Positions 35,216 through 47,061 of a stretch of DNA of 64,000 nucleotides are shown here, one piece after another. The stretch covers positions 80,543,190 to 80,607,189 of the forward strand of contig CM075769.1 in assembly GCA_037974665.1 (NCBI GenBank), given 5' to 3'. Within the stretch, counting starts at the first letter, position 1; the number at the start of each line of letters is the position of its first letter. The notes below the pieces were generated by a model. That model did no database searches. It worked only from the letters and a program-made list of their open reading frames with translations, and was not told where the DNA came from. Position numbers and translations under genes: made by a program. The stretch is from Ehretia macrophylla. Lineage: Eukaryota > Streptophyta > Magnoliopsida > Boraginales > Ehretiaceae.

Positions 35216-35741
35216 CTTTTCAATTTTTTTTGCCCTGGTTAGGGTTGCCAAGATACTTTATCCACCAAATCTCTATTACCGAATCCCACGGAACATTGGG
35301 CAAGACAACTTCGCTTCACGTAGAGGCCGGGCCCGCAAACCAAGGGCGTAGGGTTTGTGACCAGGTCTCCGTCGCTCCGGTGCCCATACCTTTTGATCCA
35401 AAGGAGTTACGCAGTGCACAGCATACAGTTGCAAAGCTCTCTGAGAGCTCAAAGAAGGAGGCAGCAAGGTTGCTAGCTTTGCCCTTTTTTGGAGCCCAAA
35501 ATCGAATGTTTTCATCAGGTTTCGTCCCGGATTGTACGTCGTGAGTTGTTAAAAGGACGACAACAGGACTCGCGGTCTATCAGAGGGCCCTACACCGTGT
35601 CGGTATCATGTCTTGTGAGGATGCTGCGTTGTTGAAGCGGAAGGGTTGTCGTTAAGCCCACTGGGCCTTTTGAATGGGCCATCTCGCTAGGCTGGGACTG
35701 TGAACCGTTAACACATATAGGGATTGTTCCCTCAACTTGAT

Positions 35742-35860
35742 GGGTGCGATCATACCAGCACTAATGCACCGGATCCTATCCGAACTCCGAAGTTAAGCGT
35801 GCTTGGGCGTGAGTTGTACTAGGATGGGTGACCCCTTGGGAAGTCCTCGTGTTGCACCCC
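35742..35860 (+). rRNA. 5S rRNA gene, copy 51 (block 2, unit 2)
   Basis: It has C36T, A40C, A69T, A74T and C95T. The spacer before it is about 32 bp short because of a deletion near 35519. Confidence 0.95.
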
Positions 35861-36417
35861 TTTTTCAATTTTTTTTGCCCTGGTTAGGGTTGCCAAGATA
35901 CTTTATCCACCAAATTTCTATTACCGAATCCCAGAGAACATTGGGCAAGACAACTTCGCTACACGTAGAGGCTGGGCCTGCAAACCGAGGGCGTAGGGCT
36001 TGTGACCAGGTCTCCGTCGCTCCGGTGCCCATAACTTTTGATCCGTAAGGAGTTACGCGGCTCACAGCAAACCGTTGCAACGCTCTTTGAGAGCTCTACG
36101 ACATAGGCAGCCAGCTTGCTCGCTGTGCCCTTTTTGGAGCCTAAAATCAAACGTTTTCATCAGTTTCAGTCCACTTTTCTTCTTTTGCTCTATTTTTCCG
36201 TCCTGGATCATACGTCGTGAGCTGTTAAAAGGACGACAACCTGACTTGTGGGACATCAGAGGGCCCTACAACGTGTCGATATACCGACTTGCGAGGATGC
36301 TGCATTGTTGAAGCGGATGGGTTGTCATTAAGCCCATTGGGCTTTTTGAATGGGCCATCTCTCTAGGTTGGCACTGTGAACCATTAACACATATAGGAAT
36401 TGTGCCCTCAACATGAC

Positions 36418-36536
36418 GGGTGCGATCATACCAGCACTAATGCACCAGATTCCATCAGAACTCCGAAGTTAAGCGTGCTTGGGCGAGAGTAGTTCTAGGA
36501 TGGCTGACCCCTTGGGAAGTACTCGTGTTGCAGCCC
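36418..36536 (+). rRNA. 5S rRNA gene, copy 52 (block 2, unit 3)
   Basis: It has G30A, C34T, A77T, G87C, C95T, C104A and C116G. Confidence 0.94.
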
Positions 36537-37093
36537 CTTTTCAATTTTTTTTGCCCTGGATAGGGTTCCCAAGATACTTTATCCACCAAATCTCTATTAC
36601 CAAATCCCACGGAACATTGGGCAAGACAACTTCGCTTCACGTAGAGGCCGGCCTGCAAACCGAGGGTGTAGGGTTTGTGACCAGGTCTCCGTCGCTCCGG
36701 TGCCCATAACTTTTGATCGGTAAGGAGTTACGCGGCGCACAACATACCATTGCAAAGCTCTCTGAGAGCCCTACGACGGGGGCAGCTACCTTGCTTACTG
36801 CGCCTATTTTTGAAGCCCAAAATCAAACGTTTTCATCAGTTTCAGACTGCTTTTCTTCTTTTGCTCTGTTTTTCCGTCCCGGATCGTACGACGTGAGCTG
36901 TTAAAAGGACGACAACCTTACTCGCGGGACATCAGAGGGCCCTACAACATGTCGATATCACGTCTTGCGAGGAAGCTGTGTTGTTGAAGCGGAAGGGTTG
37001 TCGTTAAGCCCACTGGGCCTTTTGAATGGGCCATCTCGCTAGGCTGGGACTGTGAACCGTTAACACATATAGGGATTGTTCCCTCAACTTGAT

Positions 37094-37212
37094 GGGTGCG
37101 ATCATACCAGCACTAATGCACCGGATCCCATCAGAACTCCGAAGTTAAGCATGCTTGGGCGAGAGTAGTACTTAGATGGGTGACCCCCTAGGAAGTCCTC
37201 GTGTTGCACCCC
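37094..37212 (+). rRNA. 5S rRNA gene, copy 53 (block 2, unit 4)
   Basis: It has G58A, A80T, G81A and G97A. Confidence 0.95.
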
Positions 37213-37770
37213 CTTTTCAAATTTTTTTGCCCTGGTTAGGGTTGCCAAGATACTTTATCCACCAAATTTCTATTACCGAATCTCACGGAACATTGGGCAA
37301 GACAACTTCGCTTCACGTAGAGGTTGGGCCCGCAAACAGAGGGCGTAGGGCTTGTGACAAGGTCTCCGTCTCTCCGGTGCCCATAACTTTTGATCCATAA
37401 GGAGTTACGCGGCGTATAGTATAGCATTGCAAAGCTCTCTGAGATCTCTACGATGGAGGCATCCAGCTTGCTTGCTGTGCCCATTTTTGGAGCCCAAAAT
37501 CGAACGTTTTCTTCAATTTTAGGCCAATTTTCTTGTTTTGCCCTATTTTTCCATCTCAGATCATACGACGTGAGCTGTTAAAAGGACGAAAACCTGACTC
37601 TCAATACATCAGAGGGCCCTACAACATGTCGATATCAAGTCTTATGAGGATGATGCGTTGTTGAAGCGGATGGGTTGTCGTTAAGCCCATTGGGCCTTTT
37701 GAACGGGCCATCTCTCTAGGCTGGGACTGTGAACCGTTAACACATATAGGGATTGTTCCCTCAACTTGAT

Positions 37771-37890
37771 GGGTGCGATCATACCAGCACTAATGCACCG
37801 GATCCCATCAGAACTCCGAAGTTAAGCATGCTTGGGCGAGAGTAGTACTAGGATGGGTGACCCCTTTGGGAAGTCCTCGTGTTGCACCCC
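37771..37890 (+). rRNA. 5S rRNA gene, copy 54 (block 2, unit 5)
   Basis: It is 120 nt, with G58A and the same 1-nt insertion in the 91-98 region as copy 48. Confidence 0.94.
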
Positions 37891-38447
37891 CTTTTCAATT
37901 TTTTTTGCCCTCGTTATGGTTGCCAAGATACTTTATTCGCCAAATCTCTTTTACCGAATCCCATGGAACATTGGGAAAGAAAACTTCGCTTCACGTAGAG
38001 GCCGGGCCCGCAAACCGAGGGCGTAGTGTTTGTGACTAGGTCTCCATCGCTCCGGTGCCCATAACTTTGATCCGTAAGGAGTTACGCAGCACACAGCATA
38101 CCGTTGCAAAGCCCTCAGAGAGCTCTACGACAGGGGCAGCCAGCTTGCTCGATGTACCCGTTTTTGGAGCCCAAAATCGAACATTTTCATCAGTTTTAGG
38201 CCACTTTTCTACTATTGCTCTGTTTTTCCGTCTCGGATCGTACGCAATGCGCTGTTAAAATGACGACAACCTGACTCGCGGGATATCAGAGGGCTCTACA
38301 ACGTGTCGATATCACGTCTTGCGAGGATGCTGCGTTGCTAAAATGGATGGGTTGTCGTTAAGCCCATTGGGCCTTTTGAATGGGCCATCTCTCTAGGCTG
38401 GGACTGTGAACCGTTAACACATATAGGAATTGTGCCATCAACATGAC

Positions 38448-38566
38448 GGGTGCGATCATACCAGCACTAATGCAACGGATCCCATCAGAACTCTGAAGTC
38501 AAGCGTGCTTGGGCGAGAGTAGTACTAGGATGGGTGACCCCCTATGAAGTCCTCGTGTTGCACCCC
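38448..38566 (+). rRNA. 5S rRNA gene, copy 55 (block 2, unit 6)
   Basis: It has C28A, C47T, T53C, G97A and G98T. T53C falls in box A. Confidence 0.95.
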
Positions 38567-39124
38567 ATTTTCAATTTTTTTTGCCCTGGTTGGGGTTGCC
38601 AAGATACTTTATCCACCAAATCTCTATTACCGAATCCCACGGAACATTGGGCAAGACAACTTCGCTTCACGTAGAGACCGGGCCCGTAAACCGAGGGCGT
38701 AGGGATTGTCACAAAGTCTTCGTCGCTCAGGTGCCCATAACATTTGATCCGTAAAGAGTTACACGGTGCACAACGTACCGTTGCAAAGATCTTTGAGAGC
38801 TCTACGACGAAGGCAGCCAGCTTGCTCGCTGTGGCCGTTTTTGGAGCCCAAAATCGAAAGTTTTCATCAGTTTCAGTCCACTTTTATTCTTTTGCTCTGT
38901 TTTTCCGTCCTGGATCGTACGTCGTGAGTTGTTAAAAGGATGACAACCTGACTCGCGGGACATCAAAGGGCCCTTCAACGTGTCGATATCACGTCTTGCG
39001 AGGATGCAGCGTTGTTGAAGCGGATGGGTTGTCGTTAAGCCCATTGGGCCTTTTGAATGAGCCATCTCTCTAGGCTGTCACTGTGAACTGTTAACACATA
39101 TAGGAATTGTGCCCTCAACATGAC

Positions 39125-39243
39125 GCGTTCGATCATACCAGCACAAATGCACCAGATCCCATCAGAACTCCGAAGTTAAGCGTGCTTGGGCGAGAGTAGT
39201 ACTAGGATGGGTGCCCCCCGGGGAAGTCCTCGTGTTGCACCCC
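39125..39243 (+). rRNA. 5S rRNA gene, copy 56
   Basis: It has G2C, G5T, T21A, G30A, A90C and T96G. Confidence 0.94.
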
Positions 39244-39804
39244 CTTTTCAATTTTTTTTGCCCTGGTTAGGGTTGCCAATATACTTTATCCACCAAATCT
39301 CTATTACCGAATCCCACGGAAAATTGGGCAAGACAACTTCGCTTCACGTAGAGGCCGGGCCTGCAAACCGAGGGCGTAGGGTTTGTGACCAGGTCTCCGT
39401 CGCCACGGTGCCCATAACTTTTGATCCGTAAGGAGTTACGCAGCGCATAGTATACCGTTGCAAAGCTCTCTTAGAGCTCTACGATAGGGGCAGCAAGCTT
39501 GCTCGCCGTGCCCTTTCTGGAGCCGACAATGGAACGTTTTAATCAGTTTCATACCACTTTTCTTCTTTTGCTCTGTTTTTCTGTCCCGGATCATACATCG
39601 TGAGCTGTTAAAAGGACGATAACCTGACTCGCAGATCGTACATTAGAGGGCCCTACAACGTGTCGATATCACGTCTTGTGAGGATGCTGCGTTGTTGAAG
39701 CGGATGGGTTGTCGTTTAGTCCATTGCGCCTTTTGAATGGGCCATCTCTCTAGGCTGGGACTGTGAACCGTTAACACATATAGGAATTATGCCCTCAACA
39801 TGAC

Positions 39805-39923
39805 GGGTGCGATCATACCAGCACTAATGCAGCGGATCTCATCAGAACTCCGAAGTTAAGAATACTTGGGCGAGAGTAGTACTATGATGGGTGACCCCCT
39901 AGGAAGTTCTCGTGTTGCGCCCC
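39805..39923 (+). rRNA. 5S rRNA gene, copy 57
   Basis: It has C28G, C35T, C57A, G58A, G60A, G81T, G97A, C104T and A115G. Three changes fall in box A, so activity is doubtful. Confidence 0.92.
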
Positions 39924-40479
39924 GTTTTTAATTTTTTTTTCCCTGGTTAGGGTTGCCAAGATACATTATCCACCAAATCTCTATTACCGAATCCCACGGA
40001 ATATTGGGCAAGACAACTTCGCTTCATGTAGAGGCCGGGCCCGCAAACCGAGGGCATAGGATTTAGGACCAGGTCTCCGTCGCTCCGGTGCCCATAACTT
40101 TTGATCCGTAAGGAGTTACGCAGCGCACATCATACCGTTGCAAAGCTCTCTTAGAGCTCTACGATAGGGCAGCAAGCTTGCTCGCCGTGCCCTTTTTGGA
40201 GCCCAAAATCGAACGTTTTCATCAATTTCAGGCCACTTTTCTTCTTTTGCTCTATTTTTCCGTCCCGGATCGTACGTCGTGAGCTGTTAAAAGGATGACA
40301 ACTTGACTCGCGGGATATCAGAGGGCCCTACATTGTGTCGATATCATGTCTTGCGAGGATGCTACGTTGTTGAAGCGGATGGGTTGTCGTTAACCCCATT
40401 GGGCCTTTTGAATGGGCCATCTTTCTTGGATGGGACTGTGAAACGTTAACACATATAGGAATTGTGCCCTCAACATGAC

Positions 40480-40598
40480 GGGTGCGAACATACCAGCACT
40501 AATGAACCGGATCCCATCAGTACTCCGAAGTTATGCGTGCTTGGGCGAGAGTAGTACTAGGATGGGTGACCCCTGGGGAAGTCCTCGTGTTGCACCCC
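40480..40598 (+). rRNA. 5S rRNA gene, copy 58
   Basis: It has T9A, C26A, A42T, A55T, C95T and T96G. Its spacer is a mosaic that shares two segments with the spacer after copy 55. Confidence 0.94.
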
Positions 40599-41157
40599 TT
40601 TTTCAATTTTTTTTCCACTGGTTAGGGTTGCGAATATGCTTTATCCACCAAATCTCTATTACCGAATCCCACGGAACATTGGGCAAGACAACTTCGCTTC
40701 ACGTAGAGACCGGGCCCGTAAACCGAGGGCGTAGGGATTGTGACCAGGTCTCCGTCGTTTCGGTGTCCATAACATTTGATCCGTAAAGAGTTACACGGTG
40801 CACAACGTACCGTTGCAAAGATCTTTGAGAGCTCTACGACGAAGGCAGCCAGCTTGCTCGCTGTGGCCGTTTTTGGAGCCCAAAATTCAAAGTTTTCATC
40901 AGTTTCAGGCCACTTTTCTTCTTTTGCTCTGTTCTTTCCGTCCCGGATCATACGTCGTGAGCTATTAGAAGGATGACAACCTGACTCGCTGGACATCAGA
41001 GGGCCCTACAACGTGTCGATATCACGTCTTGCGAGGATGCTGCGTTGTTGAAGCGGATGAGTTGTCGTTTAGTCCATTGGGCCTTTTGAATGGGCCATCT
41101 ATCTAGGTTGGGACTGTGAACAGTTAACACATATAGGAATTGTGCTCCCAACATGAC

Positions 41158-41275
41158 GGGTGCGATCATACCAGCACTAATGCACCAGATCCATCAGAAC
41201 TCCGAAGTTAAGAGTGCTTGGGCGAGAGTAGTACTAGGATGGGTGACCCCCAGGGAAGTCCTCGTGTTGCACCCC
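41158..41275 (+). rRNA. 5S rRNA gene, copy 59
   Basis: It is 118 nt, with one C lost at 34-36, plus G30A, C57A and T96A. Confidence 0.93.
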
Positions 41276-41833
41276 CCTTTTCAATTTTTTTTGCCCTGGT
41301 TAGGGTGGCCAAGATACTTTATCCACCAAATCTCTATTACCGAATCCCACGGAACATTGGGCAAGACAACTTCCCTTCACGTAGAGGCGGGCCCGCAAAC
41401 CGAGGGTGTAGGGTTTGTGACCAGGTCTCCGTCGCTCTGGTGCCCATAACTTTTGATCCGTAAGGAGTTACACGGCGCACAACATACCGTTGCAAAGCTC
41501 TCTGAGAGCTCTACGACGGGGGCAGCCAGCTTGCTCACTGTGCCCATTTTTGGAGCCCAAAATCGAATGTTTTCATCTGTTTCAGGATATTTTTCTTCTT
41601 TTGCCCTGTTTTTGCATCCCAGATCGTACGTTGTGAGCAGTTAAAAGGATGACAACCTGACTCACGATACATCAGAGGGCCCAACAACGTGTTGATATCA
41701 CGTCTTGCGAAGATGCTGCATTGTTGAAGCGGATGGGTTGTCGTTAAGCCCATTGGGCCTTTTGAATGGGCCATTTCTCTAGGCTGGCACTGTGAACCGT
41801 TAACACATATAGGAATTGCAACCTCAACATGAC

Positions 41834-41952
41834 GGGTGCTATCATACCAGCACTAATGCAACGGATCCCATCAGAACTCCGAAGTTAAGCGTGCTTGGGC
41901 GAGAGTAGTACTAGGATTGGTGACCCCTTGGGAAGTCCTCGTGTTGCACCAC
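41834..41952 (+). rRNA. 5S rRNA gene, copy 60
   Basis: It has G7T, C28A, G85T, C95T and C118A. Its upstream region is the first in the run with GGCAC in place of GGGAC near -45. Confidence 0.95.
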
Positions 41953-42510
41953 CTTTTCAATTTTTTTTGCCCTGGTTAGGATTGCCAAGATACTTTATCC
42001 ACCAAATCTCTATTACTGAATCCCACGGAACATTGGGCAAGACAACTTCGCTTCACGTAGAGGCCAGGCCCGCAAACCGAGGGCGTATGGTTTGTGACCA
42101 GGTCTCCGTCGCTCCGGTGCCCTTAACTTTTGATCCGTAAGGAGTTACGCGACGCACAGCATACCGTTGCAAAGCTCTCTGAGAGCTCTACGACGTGGGC
42201 AGCGAGCTTGCTCGCTGTGCCTATTTTTGAAGCCCAAAATTGAATGTTTTCATCTATTTCAGGATACTTTTCTTCTTTTGCCCAATTTTTCCGTCCCGGA
42301 TCGTGCGTCGTGAGATGTTAAAAGGACGACAAACAAACTCGCTGTATATCAGATGGCCCTACAACGTGTCGATATCACGTCTTGTGGGGAAGCTGCGTTG
42401 TTGAAGTGGATGGGTTGTCGTTAAGCCCATTGGGCATTTTGAATGAGCCATCTCTCTAGGCTGGCACTGTGAACCGTTAACACAAATAGGAATTGTGCCC
42501 TCAACATTAC

Positions 42511-42629
42511 GGGTGCGATCATACCAGCACGAATGCACCAGATCCCATAAGAACTCCAAAGTTAAGCGTGCTTGGGCAAGAGTAGTACTAGGATGGGTGA
42601 CCCCCTCGGAAGTCCTCGTGTTGCACCCC
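42511..42629 (+). rRNA. 5S rRNA gene, copy 61
   Basis: It has T21G, G30A, C39A, G48A, G68A and G97C. The TATA-like element reads ACAAATAGG. Confidence 0.94.
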
Positions 42630-43188
42630 CCTTTTCAATTTTTTTTGCCCGGGTTATGGTCGCCAAGATACTGTATCCACCAAATCTCTATTACTGAATC
42701 TCACGGAACATTGGGCAAGACAACTTCACTTCACGTAGAGGCCGGGCCCGCAAACCGAGGGCATATGGTTTGTGACCAGGTCTCCGTCGCTCCGGTGCCC
42801 ATAACTTTTGATCCGTAAGGAGTTACGCGGCGTACAACATACCGTTGCAAAGCTCTCTGAGAGCTCTACGACGGGGGCAGCCAATTTACTCGCTGTGAAC
42901 GTTTTTGGAGCCCAAAATTGAACATTTTCATCAATTTCAGGACACTTTTCTTCTTTTGCCCAATTTTTTCGTCCTGGATAGTACGTCGTGAGCTGTTAAA
43001 AGGACGACAACCTGACTCGCGGTACATCAGAGGGCCCTACAACGTGTCGATATCACGTCTTGCGAGGATGCTACATTGTTGAAGCGGATGGGTTGTCGTT
43101 AAGCCCATTGGGCCTTTTGAATCGGCCATCTCTCTAGGCTGGCACTGTGAACTGTTAACTCATATAGAAATTGTGCCCTCAAAATTAT

Positions 43189-43271
43189 GGGTACGATCAT
43201 ACCAGCACGAATGCACCGGATCCCATCAGAACTCTGAAGTTAAGCGTGCTTAGGCGAGAGTAGTACTTGGA
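43189..43271 (+). pseudogene. 5S rRNA copy 62, 3'-truncated gene-spacer fusion
   Basis: Positions 1-83 of the gene are followed directly by spacer sequence from the TTTGGAGCCCAAAATC block. The short shared run TTGGA lies at the joint, so a deletion of about 315 bp by microhomology is likely. Box A and the intermediate element remain. Most of box C, the 3' strand of the closing stem and the T-run terminator are gone. G5A, T21G, C47T and G64A are also present. Confidence 0.93.
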
Positions 43272-43550
43272 GCACAAAATCAAATGCTTTCATCAGTTTC
43301 AGGACACCTTTCTTCTTTTGCCCTGTTTTTCCATCCCGGATCGTACATCGTGAGCTGTTAAAAGGACGACAATCTGACTAGCGGTACATCAGAGGGCACT
43401 ACAACGTGTCGATATCACGTCTTACGAGGATGGTGCGTTGATGAAGCGGATGGGTTGTCGTTAAGCCCATTGGGCCTTATGAATGGGCCATCTCTCTAGG
43501 CTGGCACTGTGAACCGTTAACACATATAGGAATTGTGCCCTGAACAAGAT

Positions 43551-43669
43551 GGGTGCGATCATACCAGCACTAATGCACCGGATCGCATCAGAACTCTGAA
43601 GTTAAGCGTACTTGGGCAGGAGTAGTACTATAATGTATGACACCCTGGGAAGTCCTTGTGTTACACCCC
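43551..43669 (+). rRNA. 5S rRNA gene, copy 63 (damaged box C)
   Basis: It has C35G, C47T, G60A, G68A, A69G, G81T, G82A, G86T, G87A, C92A, C107T and G113A. Five changes fall in box C (80-97), the main TFIIIA contact, so it is probably silent. Confidence 0.88.
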
Positions 43670-44226
43670 CTTTTCAATTTTTTTTGCCCTGGTTAGGGTC
43701 GCCAAGATTCTTTATCCACCAAATCTCTATTACCGAATCCCACGGAACGTTAGGCAAGACAACTTCGCTTCATGTAGAGGTCGAGCCCGCAAACCGAGGG
43801 CGTAGGGTTTGTGACCAGGTCTTCGTCGATCCGGTGCCCCTAACTTTTGATCCATAAAGAGTTACGTGGCACACAACATACCATTGCAAAGCTAAATGAG
43901 AGCTCTACTACGGGGGCAGCTAGCTTGCTCGTTGTGCCCCTTTTTGGAGCCCAAAATCGAATGTTTTCATCAGTTTTAGGCCACTTTTGTTCTTTGGCTC
44001 TATTTTTTCATCCCGGATCGTATGTCGTGAGCTGTTAAAAGGACGACAACCTAACTCGCAGTACATCAGAGGGCCTTACAACTTGTCGATATCACATCTT
44101 GCGAGGATGCTGCGTTGTTGAAGCGGATGGGTTGTCGTTAAGCCGATTGGGCCTTTTGAATGGGCCATCTCTCAAGGTTGGCACTGTGAACCGTTAACAC
44201 ATATAGGAATTGTGCCTCATCATGAC

Positions 44227-44345
44227 GGGTGCGATCATACCAACACTAATGCACCAGATCCCATAAGAACTCCGAAGTTTAGCGTGCTCGGGCAAAAGTA
44301 GTACTAGGATGGGTGACCCGCTGGGAAATCCTCGTGTTGCACCCC
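44227..44345 (+). rRNA. 5S rRNA gene, copy 64
   Basis: It has G17A, G30A, C39A, A54T, T63C, G68A, G70A, C94G and G102A. It shares five of these with copy 65. Confidence 0.93.
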
Positions 44346-44903
44346 CTTTTCAATTTTTTTTGCCCAGGTTAGGGTTGCCAAGATACTTTATCCACCAAAT
44401 CTCTATTACCGAATCCCAAGGAACATTGGGCAAGACAACTTCGCTTCACGTAGAGGCCGGGCCGGTAAACTGAGGGCGCAGGGTTTGTGACCAGGTCTCC
44501 ATCGCTCCGGTGCCCATAAATTTTGATCCGTAAGGAGTTACGCGATGCACAGCATATCGTTGCAAAGCTCTTGGAGAGCTCTACGACGTGGGCAGCTAGC
44601 TTGCTCGTTGTGCCCCTTTTTGGAGTCCAAAATCGAACGTTTTCATCAGTTTTAGGCCACTTTTGTTCTTTTGCTCTATTTTTTCACCCCGGATCGTTCG
44701 TCGTGAGATGTTAAAAGGATGACAACCTGACTCGCGGTACATCTGAGGGCCCTACAACATGTCGATATCACGTCTTGCGAGGATGCTGCGTTGTTGAAGC
44801 GGATGGGTTATCCTTAAGCCCATTGGGCCTTTTGAATGGGCCATCCCTCTAGGCTGGCACTGTGAACCGTTAACACATATAGGAATTGAGCCCTCATCAT
44901 GAC

Positions 44904-45022
44904 GGGTGCGATCATACCAACACTAATGCACCGGATCCCATAAGAACTCCGAAGTTAAGCGTGCTTGGGCAAAAGTAGTACTTGGATGGGTGACCCGCTG
45001 GGAAGTTCTCGTGTTGGACCCC
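44904..45022 (+). rRNA. 5S rRNA gene, copy 65
   Basis: It has G17A, C39A, G68A, G70A, A80T, C94G, C104T and C114G. Confidence 0.94.
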
Positions 45023-45580
45023 CTTTTCAATTTTTTTTGCCCAGGTTAGGGCTGCCAAGATACTTTATCCACCAAATCACTATTACCGAATCCCAAGGAA
45101 CATTGGGCAAGACAACTTCGCTTCATGTTGAGGCCGGGCCCGCAAACCGAGGGCGCAGGGTTTGTGACCAGGTCTCCGTCGCTCCGGTGCCCATAACTTT
45201 TGATCCGTAAGGAGTTTCGCGGCGCACAGCATACCGTTTCAAAGCACTTTGAGAGCTCTACGACGGGGGCAGCCAGCTTGCTCGCTGTGCCCTTTTTGGC
45301 GCCCAAAATCGAACGTTTTCATCAGTTTTAGGACACTTTTTCTTCTTTTGCACTCTTTTTCCGACCCGGATCGTTCGTCGTGAGATGTTAAAACGATGAC
45401 AACCTGACTCGCGGTACATCAGAGGGTCCTACAACATGTCGATATCACGTCTTGCGAGGATGCTGCGTTGTTGAAGCGGATGGGTTATCGTTAAGCCCAT
45501 TGGGCCTTTTGAATGGGCCATCTTTCTAGGCTGGCACTGTAAACCATTAACACATATAGGAATTATGCCCTCATCATGAC

Positions 45581-45699
45581 AGGTGCGATCATACCTGCAC
45601 TATTGCAACGGATCCCATCAGAACTCCGAAGTTAAGCATGCTTGGTCGAGAGTAGTTCTAGGATGGGTGACCCCCTGGGAAGTCCTCGTGTTGTACCCC
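45581..45699 (+). rRNA. 5S rRNA gene, copy 66
   Basis: It has G1A, A16T, A23T, C28A, G58A, G66T, A77T and C114T. The first T run after the gene is only three T, leaving the later T8 run to stop transcription. Confidence 0.93.
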
Positions 45700-45833
45700 C
45701 GTTTCAATTTTTTTTGCTCTGGTTAGGGTTGCCAAGATACTTTATCCTCCAAATCTCTATTACCTAATCCCACGGAACATTGAGCAAGACAACTTCGCTT
45801 CACGTAGAGGTCGGGCCCGCAAACCGAAGGTGT

Positions 45834-45884
45834 AGGGTTTGTGACCAGGTCTCCGTCGCCAGGGTTTGTGACCAGGTCTCCGTC
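45834..45884 (+). repeat. 24-bp spacer repeat covering the telo-box
   Basis: The stretch at 45834-45857 is repeated at 45861-45884 after GCC. The second copy is followed by ACATTGAGTAATGAGTTACG in place of the usual GCTCCGGTGCCC segment, so a local deletion went with the duplication. Confidence 0.88.
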
Positions 45885-46264
45885 ACATTGAGTAATGAGT
45901 TACGCGGCGCACAGGATACCTTTGCAAAGCTCTTTGAGAGCTATAGGACGGGGGCAGCCAGCTTGCTCGCTATGCCCTTTTTGGAGCCCAAAATCGAACG
46001 TTTTCATCAATTTCAAGACAATTTTCTTCTTTTGCCTTGTTTTTCCATCCCGGATCGTACGTTGTGAGCAGTTAAAAGGACGACAACCTGACTCGCGGTA
46101 CATCAGAGGGCCCTACAATGTATCGATGTCACGTCTTGCGAGGACGCTGCGTTGTTGAAGCAGATGGGTTGTCGTTAAGCCCATTGAGCCTTTTGAATGG
46201 GCCATCTCTCTAGGCTGGCACTGTGAACCGTTAACACATATAGGAATTGTGCCCTCATCATGAC

Positions 46265-46383
46265 GGGTGCGATCATACCAGCACTAATGCAATGGATCCC
46301 ATCAGAACTCCGAAGTTAAGCGTGCTTGGGCGAGAGTAGTACTAGGATGGGTGACCCCCTAGGAAGTCCTTGTGTTGCACCCC
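46265..46383 (+). rRNA. 5S rRNA gene, copy 67
   Basis: It has C28A, C29T, G97A and C107T. The spacer before it contains the repeat at 45834-45884. Confidence 0.95.
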
Positions 46384-46942
46384 CTTTTCAATTTTTTTTT
46401 GCCCTGGTTAAGGTTGCCAAGATACTTTATCCTCCCAATCTCTATTACCTAATCCCACGGAACATTGAGCAAGACAACTTCGCTTCTCCTAGAGGTCGGG
46501 CCCGCAAACCGAAGGTGTAGGGTTTGTGACCAGGTCTCCGTCGCTACGGTGCCCATAACTTTCGATCCGTAAGGACTTACGCAGCGCACAACATACCGTT
46601 GGAAAGCTCTCTAAGAGCTCTACGACGGGGGAAGCCAACTTGCTCGCTGTGCCCCTTTTTGGTGCCCAAAATCAAATGTTTTCATTAGTTTTAGACCACT
46701 TTTGTTCTTTTGCTCTATTTTTTCGTCCCGAATTGTACGTCGTGAGCTGTTAAAAGGACGAAAACTTGACTCACGGGACATCAGAGGGCCCTACAACTTG
46801 TCGATATCACGTCTTGCGAGGATGCTGCGTTGTTGAAGTGGATGGGTTGTCGTTAAGCCCATTGGGCCTTTCGAATGAGCCATCTCTCTAGGCTGGGACT
46901 GTGAACCGTTAACAAATATTGGAATTATGCCCTCAACATGAC

Positions 46943-47061
46943 GGGTGCGATCATACCAGCACTAATGCACCGGATCCCATCAGAACTCTGAAGTTAAGCA
47001 TGCTTGGGCGAGAGTAGTACTAGGATGGGTGACCCCCTGGGAAGTCCTCATGTTGCACCCC
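46943..47061 (+). rRNA. 5S rRNA gene, copy 68
   Basis: It has C47T, G58A and G108A. The first T run after the gene is three T only, and the second is T7. Confidence 0.95.

Larger units (their letters stand above)
35097..39124 (+). repeat. Six-unit block, second copy
   Basis: Shared marks with the first block include the 1-nt insertion in copies 48 and 54, CCATGGAACATTGGGAAAGA in their spacers, CAGCAGTAAAGCACC in copies 44 and 50, and CTTGCTTACTGCGCC after copies 46 and 52. Confidence 0.75.
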
